Shown here piece by piece: positions 9,177-18,606 of a DNA stretch of 64,000 nucleotides (positions are counted from its first letter, which is position 1; each line of letters begins with the position of its first letter). The stretch covers positions 57,898 to 121,897 of the forward strand of contig JAFZWM010000002.1 of NCBI GenBank assembly GCA_017617315.1, read 5' to 3'. The notes under the pieces were generated by a model. It made no database searches and was not told where the DNA came from. It saw nothing but the letters and a program-made list of their open reading frames with translations. The position numbers were made by a program, and so were the translations under genes. This stretch comes from Bacteroidaceae bacterium. GTDB lineage: Bacteria > Bacteroidota > Bacteroidia > Bacteroidales > Bacteroidaceae.

Positions 9177-10511
9177 TTAGAGTGAACGAACCAGTTCCTT
9201 GAACTGTTCGCCTCTGTCCTCCATGTTCTTGAACAAGTCGAAACTTGCGCAGCAAGGGCTCAGCAGAACGGTCATTCCCGGCTCGGCAAGCTCAACGCAG
9301 GCTGCAACGCAGTCTTTCATGCTGTGAGTGTCGCGTACTGGGATTCCGAGTTTGTCGAAGTTGTCGTGAAGCTTCTGGTTGTCTGCTCCGAGATAGACGA
9401 GTCCGGCACATTTCTCCTTTACCAAGTCCATTATAGCATCGTAGTCGTTGCCCTTGTCCTTTCCGCCGATGATGAGGACAGTCTTTGTCTTCATGCTCTC
9501 GAGCGCGAAGAAGCAGGCATCAACGTTTGTTGCCTTTGAGTCGTTGATGAAGCGAACGCCGTTCTTTGTATCTACATATTCAAGACGATGCTCAACGCCC
9601 TTGAACTCCTTCAGTCCCTTGATGATGAATTCATTCGGCACGCCGGCATAGTTGCAGGCAAGTGCGGCTGCAAGCTGATTGTATACGTTGTGGCGTCCCA
9701 TCAGCGCGAGGTCGCTCTGCGCAATGGTGAATGGCGATTTGCCCTTTATTGTAACTGTCTCGCCGTCGGCATATCCCTGGCAGCCTTCCTCAACCTTGTC
9801 GGCAAAGGCAACCTTCTGAGCCTTCAGATTGTATTTTGGCAGCTCTACGGTTACGACAGGGTCGTCGTTCCAGTATACGAATGCATCGTTTTCAGTCTGA
9901 TTCTGGATGATGCGCATCTTCGAGTCGGTGTAGTTCTGCATCTTGAAGTCGTAGCGGTCAAGATGGTCGGGAGTGATGTTTAGCAGAACGGCTACATCGG
10001 CCTTGAACTTGTACATGTTGTCGAGCTGGAAGCTGCTAAGTTCGATGATGTAGTAGTCGTGCTTCTCCTCGGCAACCTGAAGGGCGAGGCTGTGCCCGAT
10101 GTTTCCTGCCAGTCCGGCATTCAGGCCTGCCTCCTTGAATATGTGGTAAATCAGCGATGTCGTTGTTGTCTTGCCGTTGCTTCCGGTAATGCAAATCATC
10201 TTGGCATCGGTATATCTGCCTGCAAATTCGATTTCAGAAATGATAGGAATGTTGTGTTCCTTGACTTTTACAATCATCGGAGCGTTGTCGGGAATTCCCG
10301 GGCTCTTGATAATCTCGTCGGCATTAAGGATAAGTTCTTCGGTATGCTGTTTTTCCTCGAACTCGATGCCGTATTTCTGCATCATCTCCTTGTAGTTGTC
10401 CTTGATTGCGCCCATGTCCGACACGAAGACGTCGAAACCTTTCTTCAGAGCCAGCACGGCTGCTCCTACGCCACTTTCGGCAGCACCTAATACAACGATT
10501 CTCTTGCTCAT
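9177..10511 (-). CDS. murD: UDP-N-acetylmuramoyl-L-alanine--D-glutamate ligase MurD
   Basis: 444 aa Mur ligase that adds D-Glu. The N-terminal VLGAAESGVGAAVLA, the P-loop CITGSNGKTTTTSLIY, the central ELSSFQLDNMYKF and NITPDHLDRYDFKMQNY, and the C-terminal FINDSKATNVDACFFALES and LSPCCASFDLFKNMEDRGE are characteristic of MurD. Length is normal for the family. It lies 15 nt after mraY and 19 nt before ftsW. Confidence 0.98.
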   Translation of the reverse strand: MSKRIVVLGAAESGVGAAVLALKKGFDVFVSDMGAIKDNYKEMMQKYGIEFEEKQHTEELILNADEIIKSPGIPDNAPMIVKVKEHNIPIISEIEFAGRYTDAKMICITGSNGKTTTTSLIYHIFKEAGLNAGLAGNIGHSLALQVAEEKHDYYIIELSSFQLDNMYKFKADVAVLLNITPDHLDRYDFKMQNYTDSKMRIIQNQTENDAFVYWNDDPVVTVELPKYNLKAQKVAFADKVEEGCQGYADGETVTIKGKSPFTIAQSDLALMGRHNVYNQLAAALACNYAGVPNEFIIKGLKEFKGVEHRLEYVDTKNGVRFINDSKATNVDACFFALESMKTKTVLIIGGKDKGNDYDAIMDLVKEKCAGLVYLGADNQKLHDNFDKLGIPVRDTHSMKDCVAACVELAEPGMTVLLSPCCASFDLFKNMEDRGEQFKELVRSL

Positions 10512-10526
10512 TTTTCTAAATTCTTT

Positions 10527-11795
10527 TTATCGTATTTTTAATGTTAGTATTGTGATTGCTGCCAAGATGATGGTAGTAATCCAGAAACGAATTGTAATCT
10601 TTGACTCGTGGAACGAGTGTCTCGGGAACTTGAAGAGATACTTGCACTCTGGGTCGAGCTGCTCTGGAAGCACACGGAAATTGTCGTGAATTGGGGTGCG
10701 CTTGAAGATTCTCTGCTTCACGCCCTTCTTCTTTCCAAGCTTGAAGTATTCAACCTGAAGTATCACGCTGAGGCTCTCCATAAGGAACACGCCGCACAAT
10801 ATTGGCACAAGCAGCTCCTTGTGTATGATGATGGCAATGACGCCGATAATTCCGCCGATGGTAAGGCTGCCCGTGTCGCCCATGAAAATCTGAGCCGGAT
10901 AGGCGTTGTACCACAAGAAACCAACCAGCGCACCGACGAAGGCGCAGATGAATATAACAAGTTCCTGCGAGCCCGGAATGTACATGATGTTAAGGTAGCT
11001 TGCCATCTCAATGTGACTCGAAACGTACGACAGAATTCCAAGCGCCACGCCAATGATGGCCGAGTTTCCGGCGCACATTCCGTCCATTCCGTCGTTGAGG
11101 TTTGCTCCGTTGCTCACGGCTGTTACAACGAGGATTGTTACGATACAGATAAGAATCCAGGTGGCTGGCTCCTGATATTCTCCGCAGAACGACACAATCT
11201 TTGAATAGTCGAGGTTGTTGTCTTTGAAGAACGGAATTGTTGTCTTCGTGCTCTTCTCGAGTTTGCTCTTGTACGTTACCTGAGTGCTGTGTGCCTTGTT
11301 CTCAACGGTTACGTTCTCGCGAATCTTGGCATCGGGGCTAAGGTAAAGCGTAAGGCCTACAATCAGTCCTATCGTAACCTGACCGACAATCTTAAACTTG
11401 CCCGGCATTCCTTCCTTGTCCTTCTTGAAAATCTTGATGTAGTCGTCAAGAAATCCGAGTATTCCGAGCCAGACGGTTGTTACGAGCATCAGAATCATGT
11501 AGATGTTGCGCATACGTCCCAGCAGAATGCAAGGAATGAGTATGGCAACGATGATGATTATTCCGCCCATCGAAGGAACTCCGATTTTCTTCACTCCGAA
11601 CGGGTCGATTGACGCGTCGCGCTGTGTCTCGGCAATCTTCTTGCGCTTCATCATCTTGATGAAATATTCGCCAAACCATGCCGAGATGATTAGCGAGAGT
11701 ACGAGTGCGAGTATCGCACGGAATGAGATGTAAGACCAGAGGTGTGAGCCTGTTACTCCAAACTGTTCGAGATATCTGAAAAGATAATATAGCAT
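10527..11795 (-). CDS. mraY: Phospho-N-acetylmuramoyl-pentapeptide transferase MraY
   Basis: 422 aa integral membrane enzyme that transfers phospho-MurNAc-pentapeptide to undecaprenyl phosphate (lipid I). Key motifs are DDYIKIFKKDKEG (Asp117, Asp118), NLNDGMDGM (232-240), GDTG (306-309) and PIHDNF (368-373). The protein is about 60 aa longer than the Escherichia coli enzyme because of a hydrophilic insertion at about 155-205, a feature I associate with Bacteroidetes MraY. The PIHHH loop of classical MraY reads PIHDN here. Confidence 0.97.
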   Translation of the reverse strand: MLYYLFRYLEQFGVTGSHLWSYISFRAILALVLSLIISAWFGEYFIKMMKRKKIAETQRDASIDPFGVKKIGVPSMGGIIIIVAILIPCILLGRMRNIYMILMLVTTVWLGILGFLDDYIKIFKKDKEGMPGKFKIVGQVTIGLIVGLTLYLSPDAKIRENVTVENKAHSTQVTYKSKLEKSTKTTIPFFKDNNLDYSKIVSFCGEYQEPATWILICIVTILVVTAVSNGANLNDGMDGMCAGNSAIIGVALGILSYVSSHIEMASYLNIMYIPGSQELVIFICAFVGALVGFLWYNAYPAQIFMGDTGSLTIGGIIGVIAIIIHKELLVPILCGVFLMESLSVILQVEYFKLGKKKGVKQRIFKRTPIHDNFRVLPEQLDPECKYLFKFPRHSFHESKITIRFWITTIILAAITILTLKIR

Positions 11796-11816
11796 GTTTC
11801 GATTTTAATCTTGTTC

Positions 11817-13274
11817 TTAGTTCTTGAAAATGTCCATCACCACTTCCTTGTCGTCAAAGTGATGCTTTACGCCCTTCACATCCTGATAGTTCTCATGACC
11901 CTTTCCGGCAATCAGGATAACGTCGTCGGCCTGAGCCATCATGCAGGCTGTGCGGATTGCCTCCTTGCGGTCAACGATTGAGATAACCTTCTTCATCTGC
12001 TCGCTGTTGAGGCCGGCAAGCATATCGTTGATGATGTCCTGAGGCTCTTCGAATCGAGGGTTGTCGCTTGTGATGATAACCTTGTCGCTGTGGTTTGCAG
12101 CCTCCTGCGCCATGATTGGGCGCTTGCCCTTGTCGCGGTTGCCGCCTGCGCCGCACACGGTTATAATCTGTCCCTTCTTAGAACTCTTCATCACTTCCTC
12201 TATTGATTCGAGAACGTTTACAAGGGCATCCGGAGTGTGAGCGTAGTCAACGATGGCCGTGTAGCCCTCTGGAGAGTGCAGAGTCTCGAATCGGCCTGAC
12301 ACAGGCTTCAGAGTGCTAAGGATTAGCAGGATATCTTCAGGCTTCTTGCCAAGCATTACGGCTGCTCCGTAAACGGCAAGAAGGTTTGACACGTTGAACT
12401 TTCCGGTGAAGTTTACGCCCACTTCCTTTCCGTTGATGTCGAGATACATACCCTCGAAGTGCTGCTCTATGATGTTAGCCTTGAAATCAGCAATTGTGCG
12501 TGTAGAGTAAGTCTTGACGGTTGCCTTTGTGTTCTGAACCATGAACATTCCGTTCTTGTCGTCGAGGTTCGTAACGGCGAAGGCATCCTTGTCGAGTCCG
12601 TCGAAGAAGCCCTTCTTGGCGTTGCGATAGTTCTCGACAGTCTTGTGATAGTCCAGATGGTCGCGTGTAAGGTTCGTAAATATTCCGCCGGCAAATTTCA
12701 GTCCGCCGATGCGCTTCTGAGCCACCGAGTGCGAGCTTACTTCCATGAATGCGTATGCGCATCCCTCATCAGCCATGCGTCCGAGAAGGGCATTGAGCGT
12801 GATTGGGTCGGGTGTTGTATGGTCGGTAGGCACGGCAACATCGTCGATGTAGTTGCATACGGTAGAAACCAGTCCGACCTTGTATCCCATCTTTCTGAAC
12901 ATGTTGTAGAGTAGGGTGGCGATGGTAGTCTTTCCGTTTGTTCCGGTTACGCCTACAAGTTTCAGTTTGCTTGTCGGATTTCCGTAGAATGCCGTTGCGC
13001 ACTTGCCAACAGCATCTTCGGTGCTTTCGACCTGAATGTAAGTGATTCCTTCTGTCTTCTCTGCTGGAATATCCTCGCACAGAATAGCCTTCGCTCCCAA
13101 TTCAACCGCCTTGCTTATGTAGTTGTGTCCGTCAGCCACCGTTCCTTTGATGGCTACGAACAGGTGATTTTCCTTTATTAGGCGAGAGTCGATGTTTATG
13201 CCCTCGATGTTACGTTCTGTATCACCTATGGTTTGCAGAACCTTCAGATTACTGATAATTTCTGACAGTTTCAT
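11817..13274 (-). CDS. murE: UDP-MurNAc-L-Ala-D-Glu--meso-diaminopimelate ligase MurE
   Basis: 485 aa Mur ligase adding the third stem-peptide residue. The P-loop [16 protein letters not shown] lies near residue 110, and HTTPDPITL plus [15 protein letters not shown] follow. The motif Asp404-Asn-Pro-Arg407 is the DNPR signature that selects meso-diaminopimelate rather than lysine, so the wall is predicted to be mDAP-type, consistent with dapB at 59583. The gene is 31 nt after ftsI and 21 nt before mraY. Confidence 0.97.
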   Translation of the reverse strand: MKLSEIISNLKVLQTIGDTERNIEGINIDSRLIKENHLFVAIKGTVADGHNYISKAVELGAKAILCEDIPAEKTEGITYIQVESTEDAVGKCATAFYGNPTSKLKLVGVTGTNGKTTIATLLYNMFRKMGYKVGLVSTVCNYIDDVAVPTDHTTPDPITLNALLGRMADEGCAYAFMEVSSHSVAQKRIGGLKFAGGIFTNLTRDHLDYHKTVENYRNAKKGFFDGLDKDAFAVTNLDDKNGMFMVQNTKATVKTYSTRTIADFKANIIEQHFEGMYLDINGKEVGVNFTGKFNVSNLLAVYGAAVMLGKKPEDILLILSTLKPVSGRFETLHSPEGYTAIVDYAHTPDALVNVLESIEEVMKSSKKGQIITVCGAGGNRDKGKRPIMAQEAANHSDKVIITSDNPRFEEPQDIINDMLAGLNSEQMKKVISIVDRKEAIRTACMMAQADDVILIAGKGHENYQDVKGVKHHFDDKEVVMDIFKN

Positions 13275-13305
13275 ATCTTAATTTGTTTTTTTTACGTCTT
13301 TGTCT

Positions 13306-15543
13306 TTAGTCGATGTGCGCGTTCTGCTGCTCCTCGGCTGTCGGCTCTTTAACCTTAACCACGTTGGCTTTGCGGTGAGGAGCCGATTTCAGTCTTAGGC
13401 TTATGAACTCGCCCTTGCTGTAGCTCTTGCCCGGCTCGATGCTCTGCTCAAACACCTGACCGATGCCGTTTATCTTCACTTTGAATCCGAGTGTCTCGAG
13501 CAGGAATACTGCGTCTCGTGCTCCCATGCCCTTTACATCGGGTACTGTGCCGCGCGCTATTTTCTCTTTCTCGAGCGAGACGGAGTTGTCGTGCTTAACC
13601 GCCTTTCCCCATATTGGGTTGCCGTTGGCGTAGCTGTCCTTCCATCCGTTTTCAACGTCTATGCTCAAGTAGTTGAGGATGTTGTGAAGTGCTACGATGT
13701 CGCCAGCCTTAGAGTCGGGAAGTATCGGACTGTCGTTCTTGTACGTCTCGATAGGATTTCGTCTTATCTCCTTGGCATATACTCGCGAGGCGATGTTTCC
13801 GAAGACCGGACCGGCCATTGCGCCGCCCGATGCGTACGGACCTTCTTTCTTTATTGCCACGATGCAGCTGTATTTAGGGTCGTTGGCAGGGAAATATCCG
13901 CAGAAGCTGCACATGTAATGATGTATGCCGTCGTCCCAGATGTAGCCTTTTCCGTTTGGATTGGCAATCTGTGCCGTTCCCGTCTTTCCTGCCACGAGGA
14001 AGTCGCTTGTCTTTGCCTTCTCGCCCGAGCCCATGTCGCACACGGTTTGCAGGATAATCTGGATTTTCTTCAGAGTCGATTCCGAGCATATCCGCTCCTG
14101 AATCACCTCGACAGGCATCTTTTCAACTATTTTGCCGTTCTTCTTTACGCTTTTCAGAAGTCGCGGCTTTACCAGTTTGCCGTTGTTGGCTATGGCATTG
14201 TAGAATGCCAGAGTGTTTATTATCGGCAGCTGCGTTTCGTATCCGATAGACATCCAGCCGAGCGTTGTCTTGTACCAGCCCTTCTGCTTAGGCTGCTTTA
14301 TGCGCGGACTTGCTGCGCCAGGTATTGGCATGTGAAGGTTGCTTCCGATGCCTATGCGATACAGTCCGTCGATGAATTTCTGCGGGTTGTTGTGATAGTG
14401 GTCGTCAATTATTCGGGCTATACCGATGTTTGACGAAACCTGCATTATTCGCGGAACGCTTATTTTTCCGTAGCCGCCCTTCTCCCAGTTGTGGTCTTTC
14501 ATCTCGCGGCCGTACATGTTGTAGATGCCGTTTCCGGTGTCTATCGTCTCGTTGAAGTTTACCACGCTGTCCTCAAAGGCAATCATCAGCGAAGCCGTCT
14601 TGAATGTTGAGCCAGGCTCCATGAGGTCGGCAAGACAGTTGTTCTTTACTTCGTGATATTTTCCGTCGCCCTTGCAATGCGTTAGGTTTACGATAGATTT
14701 GATGTCGCCCGTCTCTACCTCCATCAGTATTACCATGCCTTCCTCGCCTCCAATCAGCTTCATCTCGTCGATGAGGGCCTTTTCGCAGATGTCCTGCATG
14801 CTCACGTCGATGGTTGTCTCGAGGTCGTATCCGTCTATTGCCGGCTCGTCTATGAGGGTCAGGAACTTGTTCATCACCTTCTGACGGTGGCTCAGACCCT
14901 TCGCGCCTCGCAGCAGGGAGTCGTAGGCAAGTTCAAGTCCGAATCGTGCCGAATCTTTGTCGGCGTAGATGCCTCCGAGAGTTCGGCTTGCCAGTTCGCC
15001 GTACACTTTCTTTCGCATCTGGAATGTCTCGGCAATGAATCCGCCTTTGTATTGCGACCATTTGAATACGGGCAGTTTCTTTATCTCGTTGTACTGTTCG
15101 TATGTTATTCGGCGCGGATAGAGCTGGTAGTGCTGCGACAGTTTTCCGTCCTTGTTGCGTCTGTTGCGGCCTATGCGGAAGTCGCGTCGGAATGCCTCTT
15201 CGCTCTTGTCGGGCATGATGCGGTGCAGGCCTCGGCAGATGAGCGTCATGCTGTCGACGAGAGCCGAATCCTTGTGCAGTCCGCCAGCCTCGAAGTCGAA
15301 GTAGATTTTGTATTCGGGCAGATTGCTAACCAGCAGTTTGCCGTCGGCAGAGTAGATGCTTCCGCGTCGTGGCGTAACGATGATGCCGTCCTTCTTGAGT
15401 CGGCTTGCAACCTGTTCCCAGTATTCGCCCTCGGCAAATATGATGTATGCGCCCTTGGCAAGAATACAAGCAAATGCCATAATCACCAGTACGGTGAATA
15501 TGACATATCCTAATCTGATGTTCTTGTACTCTAACTGTGGCAT
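13306..15543 (-). CDS. ftsI: Septal class B penicillin-binding protein FtsI with a C-terminal PASTA domain
   Basis: 745 aa transpeptidase that crosslinks septal peptidoglycan with FtsW. One N-terminal transmembrane helix lies at about residues 12-36, then the pedestal domain beginning ITPRRG-like (VTPRRGSIYSADG, 57-69). The acyl-enzyme serine is Ser312 in STFK (312-315), the second motif SSN is 370-372, and KTG is 520-522. A single PASTA domain (TVPDVKGMGARDA onwards, about 666-719) ends the protein; PASTA modules bind muropeptide or PBP surfaces. FtsI of proteobacteria lacks it. The gene overlaps nothing and is 6 nt after the ftsL-like gene. Confidence 0.96.
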   Translation of the reverse strand: MPQLEYKNIRLGYVIFTVLVIMAFACILAKGAYIIFAEGEYWEQVASRLKKDGIIVTPRRGSIYSADGKLLVSNLPEYKIYFDFEAGGLHKDSALVDSMTLICRGLHRIMPDKSEEAFRRDFRIGRNRRNKDGKLSQHYQLYPRRITYEQYNEIKKLPVFKWSQYKGGFIAETFQMRKKVYGELASRTLGGIYADKDSARFGLELAYDSLLRGAKGLSHRQKVMNKFLTLIDEPAIDGYDLETTIDVSMQDICEKALIDEMKLIGGEEGMVILMEVETGDIKSIVNLTHCKGDGKYHEVKNNCLADLMEPGSTFKTASLMIAFEDSVVNFNETIDTGNGIYNMYGREMKDHNWEKGGYGKISVPRIMQVSSNIGIARIIDDHYHNNPQKFIDGLYRIGIGSNLHMPIPGAASPRIKQPKQKGWYKTTLGWMSIGYETQLPIINTLAFYNAIANNGKLVKPRLLKSVKKNGKIVEKMPVEVIQERICSESTLKKIQIILQTVCDMGSGEKAKTSDFLVAGKTGTAQIANPNGKGYIWDDGIHHYMCSFCGYFPANDPKYSCIVAIKKEGPYASGGAMAGPVFGNIASRVYAKEIRRNPIETYKNDSPILPDSKAGDIVALHNILNYLSIDVENGWKDSYANGNPIWGKAVKHDNSVSLEKEKIARGTVPDVKGMGARDAVFLLETLGFKVKINGIGQVFEQSIEPGKSYSKGEFISLRLKSAPHRKANVVKVKEPTAEEQQNAHID

Positions 15544-15549
15544 GGGTTA

Positions 15550-16020
15550 TTATTCGAAGTCTTCCTTTTTGAGTTTGTACGGGGCAGACATTGCTGTCCT
15601 TAGTGTGTTGGCAGTATCTTTTTTCAGAATGTTCTCTATTTTCGACTGCCTTGTAGCCTCGGTAAGCCTGCTCGAAACCGATATGGCATCGAACTCGAGC
15701 GTCTTTAGCTCAATCCGCAGGTCGCTTATCTGAATCTGAAGCCTCTGGCACTCGTATCGGTTGGCAACGTAGAGCATTATGCAGATACCGATGACGATGA
15801 GCAGTCCGAGTTGGTTGCGGAAGAAGGCGGTTGTAAGGATGTCGCCTCCCAGAACGCTCTTCAGCGTTATTGGGGTGTCGTTCTCCTTCTCGTCGTCGAT
15901 GTATTTGTCGGTGGCGGCGAGAACCTCCTTTTCGTCATCGCTCAGTTCCTTGTTTTTTAGCAGATGCTTTGCTAACCGTCTGAATATGCTTTCTTTTTTC
16001 TGTTTATCTTTATCTGGCAT
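15550..16020 (-). CDS. FtsL-like division protein
   Basis: 156 aa. A charged cytoplasmic N terminus (about 85 residues) precedes one transmembrane helix near residues 90-107 (LLIVIGICIMLYVANRY) and a roughly 50-residue periplasmic heptad-like segment (LQIQISDLRIELKTLEFDA). This topology, together with its place between rsmH and ftsI, is that of FtsL, the bitopic coiled-coil partner of FtsQ/FtsB. FtsL sequences diverge widely, so the name rests on topology and synteny. The long cytoplasmic part is larger than in Escherichia coli FtsL. Confidence 0.8.
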   Translation of the reverse strand: MPDKDKQKKESIFRRLAKHLLKNKELSDDEKEVLAATDKYIDDEKENDTPITLKSVLGGDILTTAFFRNQLGLLIVIGICIMLYVANRYECQRLQIQISDLRIELKTLEFDAISVSSRLTEATRQSKIENILKKDTANTLRTAMSAPYKLKKEDFE

Positions 16021-16022
16021 GG

Positions 16023-16934
16023 CTATAGTTTTTCTGCTATTCGCAGTTTTGCGCTTCGGCTTCGTGGATTGCGCTGTATTTCGTCGGCATCGGCCTCGAT
16101 TACCTTCTTGTTTATGAGCTTGAACGGCGTATTTACCTTACCGAAGAAATCTTTCTCTACAACACCCTCAACGTTGCCCGTCTTCATCATGTTCTTTACG
16201 ATGCGGTCTTCGAGCGAGTGGTAGGTTATCACCACGAGTCGTCCGCCGGGCTTCAGGTCGCGCGCCGCCGACTGTAGCATCTCTTTCAGCGCGTCCATCT
16301 CGTGGTTTACCTCTATGCGCAGAGCCTGAAACACTTTGGCGAGTTCTTTCTTCTCTCTCTCACGACCGAATAGCGGCTTTATTATCTCGAGGAACTGCTC
16401 TATGGTTTCAATCTTCTCCGCGGCTCTTGCCTTTACAATCTTTTGTGCCAGTTGTCGTCCGTTCTTCAGTTCGCCGTAAAGGTAGAAGATGTTAGCCAAG
16501 TCCTCTTCCTTGTATTCGTTTACAATATCTGCGGCAGTCATGTCGGCTCGCTTGTTCATGCGCATGTCGAGCGGGCCGCTGAAGCGGAACGAGAATCCGC
16601 GCTCAGAGTCGTCGAGATGGTGCGACGACACTCCGAGGTCGGCAAGAAGTGCGTCTATCTGCTCCACGTTGTGGTAGCGCATAAAGTTGTGCAGATATCT
16701 GAAGTTGCTGCGCACGAACGTAAAACGCTCATCGTCGATGATGTTGCGCTCGGCATCGGCATCTTGGTCGAAACTGTAAAGATGTCCCTTGGCAGAGAGG
16801 TGCTTCAGAATCTCCTTTGAGTGGCCTCCTCCGCCGAATGTAACGTCCACACAGATACTGTCAGGCTTTATGTTCATGCCATCGATACTCTGCTCGAGCA
16901 AGACTGGAACGTGATATGTAATGTTTTCGGTCAT
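16023..16934 (-). CDS. rsmH: 16S rRNA (cytosine-1402-N4)-methyltransferase RsmH
   Basis: 303 aa SAM-dependent methyltransferase (formerly MraW). The N terminus YHVPVLLEQSIDGM, the SAM-binding DVTFGGGGHSKEIL, ALLADLGVSSHHLDDSERGF and FQALRIEVNHEMDAL are diagnostic, and the C-terminal NPRSRSAKLRIAEK is typical. It is the first gene of the minus-strand cluster, 2 nt before the ftsL-like gene, with a promoter 24 nt upstream. No mraZ lies in front of it. Confidence 0.97.
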   Translation of the reverse strand: MTENITYHVPVLLEQSIDGMNIKPDSICVDVTFGGGGHSKEILKHLSAKGHLYSFDQDADAERNIIDDERFTFVRSNFRYLHNFMRYHNVEQIDALLADLGVSSHHLDDSERGFSFRFSGPLDMRMNKRADMTAADIVNEYKEEDLANIFYLYGELKNGRQLAQKIVKARAAEKIETIEQFLEIIKPLFGREREKKELAKVFQALRIEVNHEMDALKEMLQSAARDLKPGGRLVVITYHSLEDRIVKNMMKTGNVEGVVEKDFFGKVNTPFKLINKKVIEADADEIQRNPRSRSAKLRIAEKL

Positions 16935-16957
16935 TTGCTGATTTTACTTTCAAGCGC

Positions 16958-16990
16958 CAAAATTAAATAAATGAATTGAATTTGAAACAA
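16958..16990 (-). promoter_or_regulatory. Promoter of the dcw cluster
   Basis: On the minus strand TTG (16988-16990) is followed by TAATTTTG (16958-16965), a full match to TAnnTTTG; the spacer is 22 nt, slightly long. The implied start site near 16951 gives a leader of about 17 nt before rsmH. It is the only good promoter-like pair I see ahead of the 13-gene run. Confidence 0.6.
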
Positions 16991-17123
16991 TAAAAAACAA
17001 AATATTTTAAATAATTTTATCAACATTGTGTTGAAAATATTATGCCGTTGATTTATAGGTTCTTTATTTTGTTTTCTTAAAGTATTGATTTAATATTTAG
17101 TTATATATATTTTTCGTGTTTTT

Positions 17124-17155
17124 TTTGGCTCGAAACATAAGAAATGCTATCTTTG
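17124..17155 (+). promoter_or_regulatory. Promoter of the TlpA-like gene
   Basis: TTTG at 17124-17127, a 20-nt spacer and TATCTTTG at 17148-17155 give a full Bacteroidetes consensus. Transcription would begin near 17162. This places the ATG at 17116 upstream of the start site and supports the ATG at 17191. Confidence 0.75.
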
Positions 17156-17190
17156 ACGGCACAAATGTAACAAGTAGAAAGTTTTTGCAC

Positions 17191-17673
17191 ATGAGAAGGT
17201 TAATTTTGTCATTGTTTGCACTCCTTACTGTAATATTATGCTCGGCTCAGGGCAAATATACCGATTTTACGTTAAAAGACGTGTCGGGCAAGGAGCATGC
17301 CCTGAAAGAATATGTAAAGAAAGGAAAGAACAACTATGTCCTGATAGACTTCTGGGCTTCGTGGTGCGGCCCGTGCTGCCGCGAGATGCCTAACATAAAG
17401 GATGCCTACGACAAGTATCACAAGAAGGGATTCCAGATTGTGGGCGTTTCGCTCGACTTCAAGGCTGATGCGTGGAAGAGGGCGATTGAGAAGTACGGAA
17501 TGACATGGCCGCAGCTTTCCGACCTTCAGGGCTGGAAGAGTTTGGCTGCCGCAAAGTACGACGTGAACTCAATTCCGCATACCGTCCTTATCGACGGAAA
17601 CGGAAAGATTGTTGCCACCGGACTGCGCGGAGCGGCTTTGCAGAAGAAACTGAAGCAAATATACGGTTTCTAA
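17191..17673 (+). CDS. Secreted TlpA/ResA-like thiol-disulfide oxidoreductase
   Basis: 160 aa. A signal peptide (MRRLILSLFALLTVILCSAQ) is followed by a redoxin/thioredoxin fold: YTDFTLKDVSGKEHALKEYV, then FWASWCGPCCREMP with the CxxC redox pair (plus an extra adjacent Cys), GVSLDFKADAWKRAI and the cis-proline loop NSIPHTVLI. Such proteins reduce or isomerise disulfides in the periplasm; the client is unknown. The start at 17191 is chosen because the 25 upstream residues precede the promoter and mask the signal peptide. It diverges from the dcw cluster. Confidence 0.88.
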   Translation: MRRLILSLFALLTVILCSAQGKYTDFTLKDVSGKEHALKEYVKKGKNNYVLIDFWASWCGPCCREMPNIKDAYDKYHKKGFQIVGVSLDFKADAWKRAIEKYGMTWPQLSDLQGWKSLAAAKYDVNSIPHTVLIDGNGKIVATGLRGAALQKKLKQIYGF

Positions 17674-17727
17674 AACATTCTTTACAAAAAGAACAAAAAA
17701 GTTGCTTATAAATAGAAAAGAAAAAAT

Positions 17728-17735
17728 TATATTTG
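17728..17735 (+). promoter_or_regulatory. Probable -7 element for glsA
   Basis: TATATTTG matches TAnnTTTG and lies 19 nt before the glsA ATG. A GTTG at 17701-17704 could be the -33 element, but the spacing of 23 nt is longer than usual. Confidence 0.5.
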
Positions 17736-17754
17736 CAGACTATAATTTGTACAG

Positions 17755-18573
17755 ATGGAAGATGAATCATTAAAATTAGATGTAGAAAAGATTCTGAAAA
17801 ACAAAATGGGAAGCAAGGCAAAGTTCGTTCCCGGTTTTGTTGTTTCATGGCTTAAGCGCATTCTTCACCAAGACGAGCTGAATGTGTTCCTGATGGAAAA
17901 AGGACATGACACGGGAGTCGATTTCTTTGATGACTGCTTGGAGTTTCTTGATATCAAGCTCGACATACACGGACTTGAGAACCTGCCTCACGACGGACGC
18001 AACTTTACCTTCGTGAGCAACCATCCCCTCGGCGGAATAGACGGCGTGGCGCTTGGCTCGGTTATCGGACATCAGTATGATTATAAGATAAAGTATCTGG
18101 TCAACGACCTGCTTATGAACATCAAGCCGCTGGCTCCGCTCTTCGTGGGTATTAACAAGACCGGAAACCAGAGCAAGAAGTTCCCTGCGATAGTAGAGGG
18201 CGTGTTCAAGTCAGACTCCAACGTGCTGATGTTCCCTGCCGGACTCTGCTCGCGCAAGCAGAAAGGCGTGATTCGCGACCTGCCTTGGAAGAAGACATTC
18301 GTGGTTAAGAGCATCGAGACTCAGCGCGATGTAATCCCAATACATTTCGAGGGACACAATTCGCAGTTCTTCTACAATCTGGCCAACATCTGCAAGATGC
18401 TCGGACTCAAGTTCAATCTTGCCATGCTCTTCCTTGCCGACGAGATGATGAAGAACAGACACAAGACATACAAGGTTACGTTTGGCAAGCCTATACCTTA
18501 CCAGACATTCGACAAGAGCCGCACTCCGGCGCAATGGGCCGAATATGTAAAAGACATAGTCTACAAACTTTAA
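17755..18573 (+). CDS. glsA: PlsC-type O-acyltransferase, probable glycine-lipid synthase GlsA
   Basis: 272 aa lysophospholipid acyltransferase-like protein. The acyltransferase motif is VSNHPLGGIDG (His followed by Asp, an HX5D variant of the PlsC HX4D box), with LAPLFVGINKTGNQS and FPAGLCSRKQKG as the later substrate-binding blocks. In Bacteroides thetaiotaomicron an adjacent acyltransferase pair makes glycine lipids: GlsB N-acylates glycine and GlsA esterifies the hydroxyl of the acyl chain. The gene next door fits GlsB, so this is read as GlsA. Without that context it would be called a generic acyltransferase. Confidence 0.8.
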   Translation: MEDESLKLDVEKILKNKMGSKAKFVPGFVVSWLKRILHQDELNVFLMEKGHDTGVDFFDDCLEFLDIKLDIHGLENLPHDGRNFTFVSNHPLGGIDGVALGSVIGHQYDYKIKYLVNDLLMNIKPLAPLFVGINKTGNQSKKFPAIVEGVFKSDSNVLMFPAGLCSRKQKGVIRDLPWKKTFVVKSIETQRDVIPIHFEGHNSQFFYNLANICKMLGLKFNLAMLFLADEMMKNRHKTYKVTFGKPIPYQTFDKSRTPAQWAEYVKDIVYKL

Positions 18574-18606
18574 TATAAAAACAACCATAACCGTTTCAGA
18601 TAAAAA

